A stretch of DNA of 64,000 bases from Acidobacteriota bacterium (GTDB lineage: Bacteria > Acidobacteriota > Blastocatellia > Pyrinomonadales > Pyrinomonadaceae), in contig JADJWI010000008.1 in assembly GCA_016716435.1 (NCBI GenBank), forward strand, positions 1,322,830 through 1,386,829, written 5' to 3'. Position numbers and translations under genes: made by a program. Each line of letters opens with the position of its first letter. Position 1 is the first letter of the stretch. Positions 8,570 to 17,884 of this stretch are shown in pieces. Under the pieces are notes generated by a model. It saw only the letters and a program-made list of their open reading frames with translations. It ran no database searches and was not told the origin of the DNA.

Positions 8570-8889
8570 TTATTTCCTCCTGTGGTGTTGAAGAGATCTA
8601 GGTGATCGGGGGAAACAACCGGGAACGTTTAGCGAAGGATCCGGTCATAAACGGGCAACTCGCGAAGTCAACGGAATCTTACCAGGCTGATTTTTTTGAG
8701 TGGTCTCGGCGAGTGTTGCGTGCGAATTGTTGAAGAGTTCGGGTCAGTCAAGCAGGCCAGACTGTGAATCACCTCTAATAATAGTACATTTTGCTGGCTT
8801 TTTGCAATATTTTCCCGAGAACGCATCTTAGGCAAGGTTCGCCGGCCGAGTTTTTTTGAAAATTGCGGACAGGAGTCTAAAATATCCGT
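8570..8889. other. Intergenic region between divergent genes
   Basis: 320 bases between the divergent secreted-protein and agmatinase genes. It must hold two promoters, but I cannot point to convincing -35/-10 pairs. I see no ORF, hairpin with T-run, or RNA motif here. Confidence 0.5.
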
Positions 8890-9798
8890 ATGAGTGAATC
8901 TGAAAACTTGCCGATGAATTTCGGCGGCATTGATGAGGTCGAACTATCATCGTTCGATCAATCAAGGATACTGATCTGGCCGGTCTCGTACGAGGGCACC
9001 GTGTCATTCGGCACCGGAACCGGGCGCGGGGCGATGTCGATCGTCGATGCCTCGCGCAACATGGAGCTCTACGAGGAAGAGACCGATACCGAGCCATTTC
9101 GCGTCGGTATCCATACGCTTGATGAGTTCAAGCCCCGGCCGACGCCCGATGAGATGATGGCGGCACTTTACGACGAGGCGAAACGGTTGGTCAGTGCCGA
9201 CAAGTTCCTCTGCATGATCGGCGGCGAGCATTCCGTCTCCGGCCCCGTCATTAAGGCCCACGCCGAGAAATACCATGACTTCAGCGTTCTTCAGATCGAT
9301 GCCCACGCCGATCTCCGCGACACCTACGACGGCACGCCGCATTCGCATGCCTCGATAATGGCTCGGGTCGTCAGAGATATGCGGATCCCCTCGGTGCAGG
9401 TCGGTATTCGTTCGCTTTCGGCGGAAGAGGCGATCGCGATCGCCGACGGGCTGCCGACAAAGATATTCTGGGCTCGCGACGTCGCAGGCAAGACCGACTG
9501 GATAGACGAAGCGGTCGCCGGCCTTTCGGATAATGTGTACCTGACCATCGACATCGACGGGCTCGACCCCTCAATAATGCCGACGACCGGAACACCCGAA
9601 CCGGGCGGGCTCGGCTGGTACGAAACGCTCGAGCTGATCAAACGCACGGCAGAGAAAAAGAACATCGTCGGGATGGACCTGGTCGAGTATTCGTTCAACG
9701 ACCTTTTCGACGCCCCCGCGTTCCTGTGTTCGAAGTTGATCTACAAGTCGCTCGCGTATGTTTTTCGGGACTCGCTTTCGCGTGTTGCCGGCGCGTAA
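8890..9798 (+). CDS. speB: Agmatinase / ureohydrolase
   Basis: 302 residues with all binuclear manganese motifs of the arginase/agmatinase family in order: GGEHS, DAHADLRD, PHSHAS, DIDGLDPS and GMDLVE. The spacing and length fit agmatinase, which splits agmatine into putrescine and urea for polyamine synthesis; guanidino-acid hydrolases look similar and cannot be excluded. No speA arginine decarboxylase is in the window. The start follows an AGGAG sequence about 14 bases upstream, a loose spacing. The gene is followed by an independent protease gene on the same strand. Confidence 0.92.
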   Translation: MSESENLPMNFGGIDEVELSSFDQSRILIWPVSYEGTVSFGTGTGRGAMSIVDASRNMELYEEETDTEPFRVGIHTLDEFKPRPTPDEMMAALYDEAKRLVSADKFLCMIGGEHSVSGPVIKAHAEKYHDFSVLQIDAHADLRDTYDGTPHSHASIMARVVRDMRIPSVQVGIRSLSAEEAIAIADGLPTKIFWARDVAGKTDWIDEAVAGLSDNVYLTIDIDGLDPSIMPTTGTPEPGGLGWYETLELIKRTAEKKNIVGMDLVEYSFNDLFDAPAFLCSKLIYKSLAYVFRDSLSRVAGA

Positions 9799-9931
9799 CG
9801 CATCCCGATTGGACGGAATTTTCCGAACCATTAGTGCCACAAGGTCGTATTGATTTGTTACAGTAGAACTTTCGCATCGAAATTTTGACGGATCATCTTG
9901 ATCGAGTTTAGTGAATTGCGGAGTATTTGAA

Positions 9932-11434
9932 ATGAAAAGGTCACAAGCTTTATTCGCCTTTATATTTGTTTTCTCGCTGTTTATTGCAGGCTGCAATACG
10001 GGCCTGCTTTCACCAGCGGAAGTTCCGGCGCCATCTGAACCGGCTGCGCCGCCCGCCCCGGTTGTTATCGACGGCATTCGAACTTCCTACGCGGACATTG
10101 TTGAGAAAACTACGCCTGCCGTACTTACGATAGAATCTGAGGTCCGTTCGCAGCCGCAGGCCCGGCAAACTCAAGAGGGTTCGCCGTTCGACGAATTTTT
10201 CCGCCAACAACCCGGCCCGCGCAGAAATCAGGGACCGCGAGTGGAGAGAGGTGTCGGCTCGGGCGTCATCGTATCGGCGGACGGAACCGTCCTGACCAAT
10301 GCCCACGTCGTTGACGAAGCGACGCGGATCACGGCAATTACTTCGGATAATCGACGGTATGAGGCGAAGCTTGTCGGCATAGACAAACCGAGCGACCTCG
10401 CCGTCTTGAAGATCGAAGCACAGAACCTTCCCTTTCTTTCGCTCGGAAATTCGGATGCGGTCCGTGTTGGCGATATCGCCCTCGCCATTGGCAATCCGCT
10501 CGGTATCGGCCAATCGGTAACGGCCGGCATTATCTCTGCCAAAGGCCGCAGAACGGGGCTTGCCTACGGCGGGAGCGACTCTTTTGAGGATTTTATCCAG
10601 ACCGATGCACCGATCAACCGCGGCAACTCGGGCGGTGCACTCATTAACCTCGAAGGCCAGCTGATCGGCATCAATTCGCAGATACTATCTTCACGCGACA
10701 GCGGTGGCGGCAATATCGGAATCGCATTCTCGATCCCGTCGAACATGGCCAAGAACGTGATGGAGCAACTGCTCGCGAGCGGCAAGGTCCGCCGCGGCCT
10801 GCTCGGCGTTAACATTCAAACAGTCACAGGCGACACAGCGAGAGCTCTTGATCTGCCGGACGGCTCAGGCGTACTTGTCAGCAATGTCCGGCCCGGAAGC
10901 TCGGCTGAAAAGGCGGGCGTCAAACGTGGCGACATCATCACAGCGGTGAATGGCGAGAAGATCGACGACGGCAACGTGCTCCGAAACAAGATCGCGGGCA
11001 CGCTTCCGGGCTCGGAGGTCAAGCTGAGCGTCCTTCGCGACGGCAATACAACGGAACTGACTGCGGTGCTTGACGAGTTTGATCCGGAAACCGCAGCGAC
11101 CAACGCTCCGCCGGCCGGGCCGGGACAGGAAGCTCAACCGGAACGCGGCAGCGGCAAGCTCGGCGTCACGCTTCAGCCGGTAACGCCCGCTCTCGCAAAG
11201 CAGTTTGGCTCAGGCACGGAGACCGAGGGGCTTGTCATCATCGAGATCGATCCGAGTGGATCGGCCGCCGAGGCCGGCATCGCAAAGGGTGATATTATAC
11301 TCGAGGTGAACCGACGTAACGTGAAGTCGGCCGAGGAGGTCGAGGCCGCGTTGCAGCAGTCCGGTGACCGTCCGGTTCTCTTGCTCATCTCAAGGCGAGG
11401 GACCGTCACCTACTTGACCGTCCGTCTGAACTAG
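9932..11434 (+). CDS. HtrA/DegP-type periplasmic serine protease, lipoprotein
   Basis: 500 residues from ATG 9932 (CGGAG about 10 bases upstream); the longer GTG start at 9911 lacks a site. A lipobox IAGC puts the lipid on Cys21, then a Pro/Ala-rich linker (27-44). The trypsin-like domain has the full catalytic triad: His125 in LTNAHVV, Asp155 in DLAVLKI and Ser233 in GNSGGAL. Two PDZ domains follow (about 268-360 and 400-495; GLLGVNIQTV, GKLGVTLQPV). This is the DegP/DegQ architecture for quality control of envelope proteins. Membrane anchoring by a lipid rather than a free periplasmic form is the notable difference from enterobacterial DegP. Confidence 0.93.
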   Translation: MKRSQALFAFIFVFSLFIAGCNTGLLSPAEVPAPSEPAAPPAPVVIDGIRTSYADIVEKTTPAVLTIESEVRSQPQARQTQEGSPFDEFFRQQPGPRRNQGPRVERGVGSGVIVSADGTVLTNAHVVDEATRITAITSDNRRYEAKLVGIDKPSDLAVLKIEAQNLPFLSLGNSDAVRVGDIALAIGNPLGIGQSVTAGIISAKGRRTGLAYGGSDSFEDFIQTDAPINRGNSGGALINLEGQLIGINSQILSSRDSGGGNIGIAFSIPSNMAKNVMEQLLASGKVRRGLLGVNIQTVTGDTARALDLPDGSGVLVSNVRPGSSAEKAGVKRGDIITAVNGEKIDDGNVLRNKIAGTLPGSEVKLSVLRDGNTTELTAVLDEFDPETAATNAPPAGPGQEAQPERGSGKLGVTLQPVTPALAKQFGSGTETEGLVIIEIDPSGSAAEAGIAKGDIILEVNRRNVKSAEEVEAALQQSGDRPVLLLISRRGTVTYLTVRLN

Positions 11435-11451
11435 TCGATCGTAGAAAAAGG

Positions 11452-11970
11452 ATGTGGAATAAGATCTATTTTGGATCCCTTGCGGCCGCGACCGGCCTTA
11501 CAGCGTTCCTGGCATATTATGCCTGGTCCTGGCTCGGCAGCATCGGCAAACCGGCAGATGCTCTTGCCGGGTTCGAATATTGGCACTTCTTGCTTAGGAA
11601 CGCTTTGTGGTTCCTCTCGCTCGCTCTTTTGACGCTCGGTACAATTTGCCTGGTCAAGACGAAAAAGGCGTGGAATCTTTGGATCACATTCGGATTCTTT
11701 ACCACCTTCGCCATCTTTACCTACTTCATTCTCATCTTTTCCGCGAGTTCATTTGAGACGGTTCGCGGCCTTCCTGCACGAAGCTCGTTCACCGCACCGA
11801 TCATCACCGTGCTGCTCATCGCCGGTTTTGGCGGACTGACCTTTGCAGCTCATTTTGTAACGCTGAGGTTTGTAGAAAGGCTCTATCCTGAAAAGGACCT
11901 GGCAGTTGATGATCCCGCTCTTTCGTCAGTTGCCCCGCCGGAACCCGAAACCGAAGAACAAACCAAATAA
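11452..11970 (+). CDS. Four-helix membrane protein, unknown function
   Basis: 172 residues with four hydrophobic segments (about 7-28, 46-66, 75-98 and 112-137) and a charged, Pro/Glu-rich C-terminal tail that should be cytoplasmic. It starts 17 bases after the protease stop, with an AAAAGG site directly upstream, so it is likely co-transcribed with the protease. No family recognised. It is the last chromosomal gene before the tRNA-derived attachment repeat. Confidence 0.75.
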   Translation: MWNKIYFGSLAAATGLTAFLAYYAWSWLGSIGKPADALAGFEYWHFLLRNALWFLSLALLTLGTICLVKTKKAWNLWITFGFFTTFAIFTYFILIFSASSFETVRGLPARSSFTAPIITVLLIAGFGGLTFAAHFVTLRFVERLYPEKDLAVDDPALSSVAPPEPETEEQTK

Positions 11971-11973
11971 GAA

Positions 11974-12009
11974 AAGGCCGGCTCGTCATAAAAACAAGCC
12001 GGCCTTGAT
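11974..12009. terminator. Terminator shared by a membrane protein gene and a tRNA-Pro remnant
   Basis: AAGGCCGGCT (11974-11983) pairs with AGCCGGCCTT (11997-12006) across an A-rich loop. It lies between the membrane-protein stop and the 3' end of the minus-strand tRNA-Pro fragment, so it is probably the native terminator of the tRNA gene as well. Confidence 0.75.
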
Positions 12010-12013
12010 CTAT

Positions 12014-12184
12014 TGGTCGGGACGGCGAGATTTGAACTCACGACCTCTCGCACCCCAACCAACCTGAGGGGTTATCATAAGCTCTCAAGATCTCTCAAAA
12101 GCAATCAAAATCAGCTATATGCTTGTCACTCATAGGTTGTGTGTAGATGTGCGCCGGGAAAAGTGCAACCATCTTGCAACCAAC
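12014..12184 (-). repeat. Attachment repeat A: 3' half of tRNA-Pro(GGG) plus right arm
   Basis: 12014-12058 on the minus strand is the 3' half of a tRNA-Pro: half of the anticodon loop (TTGGGGT), stem GCGAG, T-arm GTGAG-TTCAAAT-CTCGC, acceptor strand and CCA. Upstream of the anticodon loop the sequence no longer pairs as a tRNA, so this is a fragment, not a gene. The same 45 bases recur at 41051 and 52161. At 12163-12184 lies an arm motif (GTGCAACCATC...GCAACCAAC) also found right of both other copies. Similarity to copy C continues, with gaps, to about 12360. There is no left arm here, as expected for the junction with the original chromosome. Confidence 0.8.
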
Positions 12185-12690
12185 TTACGGAAAATGGTTC
12201 TTACTAGAACGTCGCAAAAATGGACCTTGCAGGATAGTGAAGATAACACATTCTGACGGAAAATAAGCAGTAATTTTGCAAGTTGGTGTTTTGTAACATT
12301 TTATTGCATGAAATGTCACAACCATATGCATTAGCTCGTCTGGCTCGTTATTAAACCGTTTGAGCTCCACCAATCTGATCGGCCATACCTCGCGGCGACG
12401 GGCGGCTTTTGGTAGAGCTTCGCGTTTGGGACGGGTTTTGGGTCCTGATCCGATCTCTTGGACTTCATGGGCGATCCTCAAGCATTCGCGCCGCGAAGCG
12501 TCCGCAAAGAACCATCTCCATTTCGCATAAAATGCACGTGGAGATGACCGCCAAAACATTCTACATTTCTGACTCTTCATGCACTTTGAACAGGGAGAAA
12601 TCCGGAGTTATTCCTGAAAAGGTCAACTCCCTGTAAGTTCTTTTTTTAATGGATTTAGATACAACTCTAGGGGCAGTGACGATTTTCTGA
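12185..12690. other. Non-coding left end of element 1
   Basis: About 500 bases without a convincing gene. 12185-12360 continues the arm region shared with copy C (ACACATTCTGA...GAAAATAA words). A minus-strand ORF of 45 codons at 12331-12468 contains KPPVAARYGRSDWW, faintly like an AlpA-type excisionase helix-turn-helix, but it is too short to call. Confidence 0.45.
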
Positions 12691-12980
12691 TCGACGACGC
12701 AACGCTCTCGACCGCCTGCGTTGCCGTGACCGCTATCGTGTGCGGTCGAGTGACGATACCCACCGGTCTCGGTCTCCGAAGCGCTACGCTGACGCTGACC
12801 GATCCGCAGGGTGTCAGACGAACGGCCGCGACAAGTTCATTCGTCTTTTACAATTTTGGGAACGTAGTGATGGGGCAGTCCTACACGAACTGCGTTTCCT
12901 CAAGACGCTACCGTTTAGTCTCTCTCATCCTGACGATAATCGGAAATCTGAACAACGTCGATTTCGTGGGGCTGGATTGA
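12690..12980 (+). pseudogene. Remnant of a carboxypeptidase-regulatory-like C-terminal domain
   Basis: The frame reads CGRVTIPTGLGLRSATLTLTD, then GVRRTAATSSFVFYNFGNV, then SSRRYRLVSL...NNVDFVGLD. This is the beta-sandwich domain that closes many secreted proteins in Blastocatellia, where the pattern is GRVTTPTGxGLRNAxVTLTD...ANVDFVGLE. Only this C-terminal domain survives. No signal peptide, start codon or upstream body is present, and several usually conserved positions have drifted. It is therefore a gene remnant, probably left by rearrangement at the element end. Confidence 0.6.
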
Positions 12981-13486
12981 TGAGAGAACCGAGGCTGGAA
13001 TTGATGGGCAATTCCCGTACGGTGAAGACTAGGCTTGTGCCTGTGCGAGATGATTCAAATCGGTCGCTTCCGGATTGTTAGCGCGGGTCGCAAGATAAAC
13101 CGTATTGTTCTGACTGAGAAGGCGGTCACCGCTTGTGCACTCGTGTGAAAAAGGCGCATGGGAAACCGCAATCGAAACCAAATTCTCGAAAGCAACATTA
13201 CATCCCGCCGACGCGAACGCATTTTGGGCACGATAAGCACGAAATGTCGAACACACTCTACGGAATCGGCGAACTGCGAGAAAACTCACAGTTTGCATTA
13301 TGCTTTTCAGCGCTTTTCAGGACAGGGCAATCTCTTAAAAACAAGAATTCGAGAGAGCGCTGAGCGACGGTTGCCCAACGTTCCTTTGGAACGCTTCTTG
13401 CCGTAAGACTGAGCATAGAAAAGTGACTTCACCTGCTTTGGGAGGAGGTTCTTTTCTTCATAACTTGCAAAAAAGGAGCATCTCTT
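12981..13486. other. Intergenic region before ppdK
   Basis: About 500 bases with only short, overlapping ORFs that lack ribosome-binding sites or recognisable protein features. A small inverted repeat CGTTCC-TTT-GGAACG (13379-13393) about 95 bases before ppdK could be an operator. The ppdK ribosome-binding site AAGGAG is just before its ATG. Confidence 0.45.
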
Positions 13487-16189
13487 ATGCAGTCAGGGCA
13501 GATGATCAAGGAGGAAGTCTGGAGCTTCCTGTTCGAAGAGTGTGCCGATCCGGCATCCAACGCGGGAAAATTTCTTTTTGGAGGAAAGGGTTCGGCTCTG
13601 GCGAACATGACGAAGCTCGGGTTTCCCGTCCCGCCCGGATTCGTCATCACGACCGAATGCTGCAAAGCCTATCATAGGAACGAAAAGGTGATCCCGGACG
13701 GTCTCTGGCCGCAGGTAATGGCGCAGTTGTCCGCGGTAGAGGCAAAACTCGGTAAACGATTTGGTGACGCGGAGAATCCGCTGCTGGTCTCGGTGCGATC
13801 GGGATCTGCTTTTTCGATGCCGGGAATGATGGACACAATTCTAAACCTCGGCCTCAATGACGAAACCGTCGCTGCATTAGCCACACAAACCGGCGACGAG
13901 CGTTTCGCGTGGGACGCCTATCGCAGGTTTATATCGCTGTTTGCCCAGATCGTTATACGCATACCGCACGAAAAGTTTGAGAAGATCCTTGACCGGTACA
14001 AAGCTGATGGGCGACAGGACACGGACATTACGACCGATGAGTTGAAAGAGATCGTCGCGGCCTATAAGCGGATCGTTCTTGTTGAAGGAAGGATGAACTT
14101 CCCGGTGGATGTCCAAAAGCAGCTTCGGATGGCGATCGCAGCCGTATTTGATTCCTGGATGGGCAAACGAGCAGTCGATTACCGCCGCGTGCACCGGATA
14201 TCTGGCGACCTCGGCACCGCAGTCAATGTTCAGGCGATGGTCTTCGGCAATCTCGGCGAAGCCAGCGGAACAGGCGTTTGCTTTACCCGGAACCCTTCGA
14301 CCGGCGAAAAAGCATTGTATGGCGAGTATCTGCTCAACGCGCAAGGCGAAGACGTCGTCGCGGGAATTCGCACGCCGCTACCGATCTCCGTCTTGGAGGA
14401 GCAAATGTCAGAGGTTTACGCTCAACTCCTGGAACTCACCGATCGGCTTGAGCAACATTACCACGACATGCAGGATATCGAGTTTACGATCGAACGTGGC
14501 AAGTTGTTCATCCTGCAAACCCGAGCCGGAAAACGAACCGGCGCGGCGTCTGTAAAGATCGCCGTCGGGATGGTGCAGGAAGGATTGATCGATCGAAAAA
14601 CGGCGCTTCAAAGAGTCTCTCCGGAGCATCTCGACCAGCTTCTTCACCCGACGATCGATCCGTCGGCGAACGAGGAACCGATCGCAACGGGATTGCCCGC
14701 CAGCCCGGGTGCGGCGCAGGGAATTGTCGTCCTTGACCCAGACGATGCCGAGGAAATGGTCAAGCAGGGGCATCAGGTGATACTCGTCCGAAGAGAGACA
14801 AGTCCTGACGATTTTCACGGCATGGTTGTCGCCGAAGCGATCCTGACTCAGCGTGGTGGCATGACAAGCCACGCGGCCGTGGTCGCTCGCGGGATGGGCA
14901 AGCCGTGCGTCGCCGGAGCAACGGACGTCAACGTCAACTATGCACACAACGAGTTCACGGTTGGCGACCTAACAATAACGAGAGGCGAATGGTTAACTGT
15001 CGACGGGACTACAGGACATGTCTTTAATGGAAAGGTGCCAACTGTTCAGCCGCAACTTGGCGAAGATTTTGAGATGTTGATGACCTGGGCTGATGAAGTT
15101 CGCCGTCTCAAGGTGAGGGCGAATGCCGATACCGGACATGATTCCGAAGTAGCGCGTGGATATGGCGCTCAGGGAACGGGGCTCTGCCGAACCGAACATA
15201 TGTTTTTCGAAGGCGACCGTTTAGCTGTGATGCGCGAGATGATACTAGCGCCCGGGCTCGGGGAACGCGAAAAGGCTCTTGCGAAGCTCCTGCCATTTCA
15301 GAAAAGGGACTTTATTGAGATATTCCGTGTCATGAACGGCCAGCCCGTGACCGTCCGTTTGCTCGATCCGCCGCTTCACGAGTTCTTGCCCGAAAAGCCA
15401 GAATTGCTTGAGAAGCTAACCGAGTTGAAATTCAGCGCCCGTTCGGCAAGTCCGAAGGAGATGGACTTTCTGCTGGACGAGATAGCGGAAAAAAGAAAGC
15501 TGCTTCGCCGCGTGGAAATCCTTTCAGAGGCAAATCCGATGCTCGGTCTTCGCGGCTGCCGACTCGGGATCGTTTACCCGGAGGTCACGCGAATGCAGGC
15601 ACGGGCTATCTTCGAAGCGGCGTGCGAAGTTCGTAACGACGGGATCGACGTGCGGGTCGAGGTAATGATACCGCTCATCTCGACCGTCGAGGAGTTTCGC
15701 GATCAGGCCGGGTTGGTCCGGGAAGTCGCTGCACAGATCCTGAAGGAGAATGGCGTCGAAATAGAGTTCTTTGTCGGGACCATGATCGAACTTCCAAGAG
15801 CCGCTCTCATGGCCGACCAGATAGCGGCCGAGGCCGACTTCTTCTCGTTCGGGACAAACGACCTGACCCAAACCACCCTTGGTTTGAGCCGTGACGATTC
15901 GGGCAAATTCCTGCCTAAATATATTGAAGCGAAGATATATCCCGACGATCCTTTCCAGACGCTCGATCAGGAAGGTGTCGGTCAACTCGTCAAGATGGCC
16001 GTTGAACGTGGACGCTCTGTAAAGCCGGCGATCAAGCTTGGTATCTGCGGCGAGCACGGCGGCGACCCGCGTTCGATCGAATTCTTTGATTCCATCGGCC
16101 TGGACTATGTAAGCTGCTCGCCGTTTCGCATCCCGATCGCAAGGCTGGCTGCGGCCCAAGCAGCATTGAACAGATCTGATATGAAATAG
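13487..16189 (+). CDS. ppdK: Pyruvate, phosphate dikinase
   Basis: 900 residues, full length. An N-terminal ATP-grasp domain (GGKGSALANMTKLGFPVPPGF; SVRSGSAFSMPGMMDT; QDIEFTIERGKLFILQTRAGKR) precedes the phosphohistidine swivel domain with His462 in GGMTSHAAVVARGMG. The C-terminal PEP/pyruvate barrel has FGTNDLTQTTLG and Cys854 in GICGEHGGDP. It converts pyruvate, ATP and Pi to and from PEP, AMP and PPi in the cytoplasm. AAGGAG sits 8 bases before the ATG. It heads a tightly spaced four-gene run with an oxidoreductase, nifJ and a DHOD-like gene. With NifJ this allows flux from acetyl-CoA to pyruvate to PEP or the reverse. Confidence 0.97.
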   Translation: MQSGQMIKEEVWSFLFEECADPASNAGKFLFGGKGSALANMTKLGFPVPPGFVITTECCKAYHRNEKVIPDGLWPQVMAQLSAVEAKLGKRFGDAENPLLVSVRSGSAFSMPGMMDTILNLGLNDETVAALATQTGDERFAWDAYRRFISLFAQIVIRIPHEKFEKILDRYKADGRQDTDITTDELKEIVAAYKRIVLVEGRMNFPVDVQKQLRMAIAAVFDSWMGKRAVDYRRVHRISGDLGTAVNVQAMVFGNLGEASGTGVCFTRNPSTGEKALYGEYLLNAQGEDVVAGIRTPLPISVLEEQMSEVYAQLLELTDRLEQHYHDMQDIEFTIERGKLFILQTRAGKRTGAASVKIAVGMVQEGLIDRKTALQRVSPEHLDQLLHPTIDPSANEEPIATGLPASPGAAQGIVVLDPDDAEEMVKQGHQVILVRRETSPDDFHGMVVAEAILTQRGGMTSHAAVVARGMGKPCVAGATDVNVNYAHNEFTVGDLTITRGEWLTVDGTTGHVFNGKVPTVQPQLGEDFEMLMTWADEVRRLKVRANADTGHDSEVARGYGAQGTGLCRTEHMFFEGDRLAVMREMILAPGLGEREKALAKLLPFQKRDFIEIFRVMNGQPVTVRLLDPPLHEFLPEKPELLEKLTELKFSARSASPKEMDFLLDEIAEKRKLLRRVEILSEANPMLGLRGCRLGIVYPEVTRMQARAIFEAACEVRNDGIDVRVEVMIPLISTVEEFRDQAGLVREVAAQILKENGVEIEFFVGTMIELPRAALMADQIAAEADFFSFGTNDLTQTTLGLSRDDSGKFLPKYIEAKIYPDDPFQTLDQEGVGQLVKMAVERGRSVKPAIKLGICGEHGGDPRSIEFFDSIGLDYVSCSPFRIPIARLAAAQAALNRSDMK

Positions 16190-16198
16190 GGAAATCGT

Positions 16199-17845
16199 AT
16201 GTCAATCTCCGTTAACGATCTTACCTTAAAGACCGATCTCTCGGATCACGCCGTGGGGACCGGGCCGGTTAGGGCTCAGCGTCCCCGGTACGTCGATTTT
16301 CTTCCCCCTTGTAACAATGCGTGTCCCGCCGGCGAAGACGTCCAGTCGTGGCTTGCGTTTGCCCAGGAGGGCGAGTACCGCAAAGCGTGGGACAAGTTGA
16401 CCGAAGAAAATCCGATGCCCGCGATCCACGGGCGGGTTTGTTATCACCCCTGCGAAACCTTCTGCAATCGGGGTTCGGTCGACAGCTCGGTAAGCATTCA
16501 CGCGGTCGAACGCTTCCTGGGGGACCTTGCCGTGACCAATGACTGGCACTTCCCAGTTCCCCCAAAGCAGAGCGGGCGTCGCGTGCTTGTCATCGGAGCA
16601 GGGCCAAGTGGGTTGTCGGCTGCGTATCACCTTGCCCGACTCGGCCACGACGTCGAGATCATCGAGGCCGGGCCGGTTGCCGGTGGAATGATGCATTTCG
16701 GCATACCAGCGTATCGCTTGCCCCGAAACATCCTGCGTGCAGAGATCGGGCGGATCGAGCAGATGGGCGTCCGGATAACGCTAAATCACAAAGTAACGGA
16801 CATTCTCGCAGAGAAGTCAGCCGGGAATTTTGACGCCGTTTTCATTGCGATCGGAGCTCATATAGGTAAAAAAACCCACATACCGGCACGGGACGCGAGC
16901 AAGATACTCGACGCCGTGACGTTCCTTCGGGATGTGGAACTCGGCAACGCCCCGAACCTGGGCCGCCGGGTGGCTATTTATGGTGGAGGAAACACGGCAA
17001 TGGATGCGGCCCGTACGGCAAAGCGACTCGGTGCCGAAGAGGCATTGATCATCTATAGACGCGACCGCGACCACATGCCGGCTCATGATTTCGAGGCCGA
17101 TGAAGCATTGACCGAGGGTATCAAGATACATTGGCTACGCACGATCAAGGACCTTGACGAAACGACGATGACCGTTGAGCGAATGGAGGTAAGAGAGGGG
17201 CAACCGGTTCCAACTGGTGAGTTCGAAACTCTTGAGGCAGATTCAGTCATTCTTGCTCTGGGACAGTCGACCGAGACTGACTTTCTAAAGGGAATTGAAC
17301 GAATTCAGTTCGACGCCGACGGAACTGTGATCGTCGATCAAAGAATGATGACAGGTTTCCCGGGTATCTTCGCGGGCGGTGATATGGTGCCGAGCGAAAG
17401 GACCGTAACCGTCGCAACGGGTCACGGCAAAAAGGCGGCGCGAAACATCGACGCCTGGTTAAGTGGACGGACGTACGAAAAAGCAGAGAGTAATCCGTTG
17501 GTAACGATCGAACAGCTCCACGTCTGGTATCGGACTCAGGCAGAAGCCCGTCAGGAGGGCCACGTAGAGCCTGCGGTTGCGGTAACCGGTTTCGAGGAGA
17601 TCGTCGGAGGCCTGAATGAAGAAGAGGCAAAGTATGAAGCCCAGCGATGTTACTCATGCGGCAATTGCTTTGAATGCGACGGCTGCTTCGGAGCGTGTCC
17701 CGAGGGAGCGATCATCAAACTCGGCAAGGGCAATCGTTACAAGTTCAACTTTAACCTTTGTACCGGCTGCGGCGTCTGCTATGAGCAGTGCCCGTGCCAC
17801 GCAATCGATATGGTTGCTGAATCTGCAGTAGTAGCTGGTGTGTAG
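16199..17845 (+). CDS. FAD-dependent NAD(P) oxidoreductase with [4Fe-4S] domains (GltD-like)
   Basis: 548 residues. The N-terminal helical Fe-S domain of the glutamate-synthase small-chain type has CNNACPAG and CYHPCETFCNRG (about 40-105). Two Rossmann sites follow: VIGAGPSGLSAAYHL (near 130, FAD) and YGGGNTAMDAARTAKRLG (near 260, NAD(P)H). The C-terminus adds a two-cluster ferredoxin domain (CYSCGNCFECDGCFGACP, CTGCGVCYEQCPCHAI). Enzymes of this type next to PFOR are thought to pass electrons between ferredoxin and NAD(P)H. The gene starts 9 bases after ppdK and precedes nifJ, so a role in re-oxidising PFOR-derived ferredoxin is likely. It is not a true glutamate synthase subunit, since no large subunit is near. 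Confidence 0.9.
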   Translation: MSISVNDLTLKTDLSDHAVGTGPVRAQRPRYVDFLPPCNNACPAGEDVQSWLAFAQEGEYRKAWDKLTEENPMPAIHGRVCYHPCETFCNRGSVDSSVSIHAVERFLGDLAVTNDWHFPVPPKQSGRRVLVIGAGPSGLSAAYHLARLGHDVEIIEAGPVAGGMMHFGIPAYRLPRNILRAEIGRIEQMGVRITLNHKVTDILAEKSAGNFDAVFIAIGAHIGKKTHIPARDASKILDAVTFLRDVELGNAPNLGRRVAIYGGGNTAMDAARTAKRLGAEEALIIYRRDRDHMPAHDFEADEALTEGIKIHWLRTIKDLDETTMTVERMEVREGQPVPTGEFETLEADSVILALGQSTETDFLKGIERIQFDADGTVIVDQRMMTGFPGIFAGGDMVPSERTVTVATGHGKKAARNIDAWLSGRTYEKAESNPLVTIEQLHVWYRTQAEARQEGHVEPAVAVTGFEEIVGGLNEEEAKYEAQRCYSCGNCFECDGCFGACPEGAIIKLGKGNRYKFNFNLCTGCGVCYEQCPCHAIDMVAESAVVAGV

Positions 17846-17884
17846 TGTAAAGGCCCTGTACACAGCAGGAGCATCAGGAGTTGC

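Noticed and set aside
12014..12090. Complete tRNA-Pro gene
   Set aside because: Only the 3' half folds; the 5' side of the anticodon stem and the D-arm and acceptor 5' strand are absent in all three copies.
12331..12468. 45-codon minus-strand ORF with a faint excisionase-like helix-turn-helix
   Set aside because: Too short, no ribosome-binding site, and the similarity rests on about ten residues.
12185..12580. Minus-strand ORF of 131 codons
   Set aside because: Composition is unlike a real protein, it overlaps the repeat arm region, and no domain is visible.
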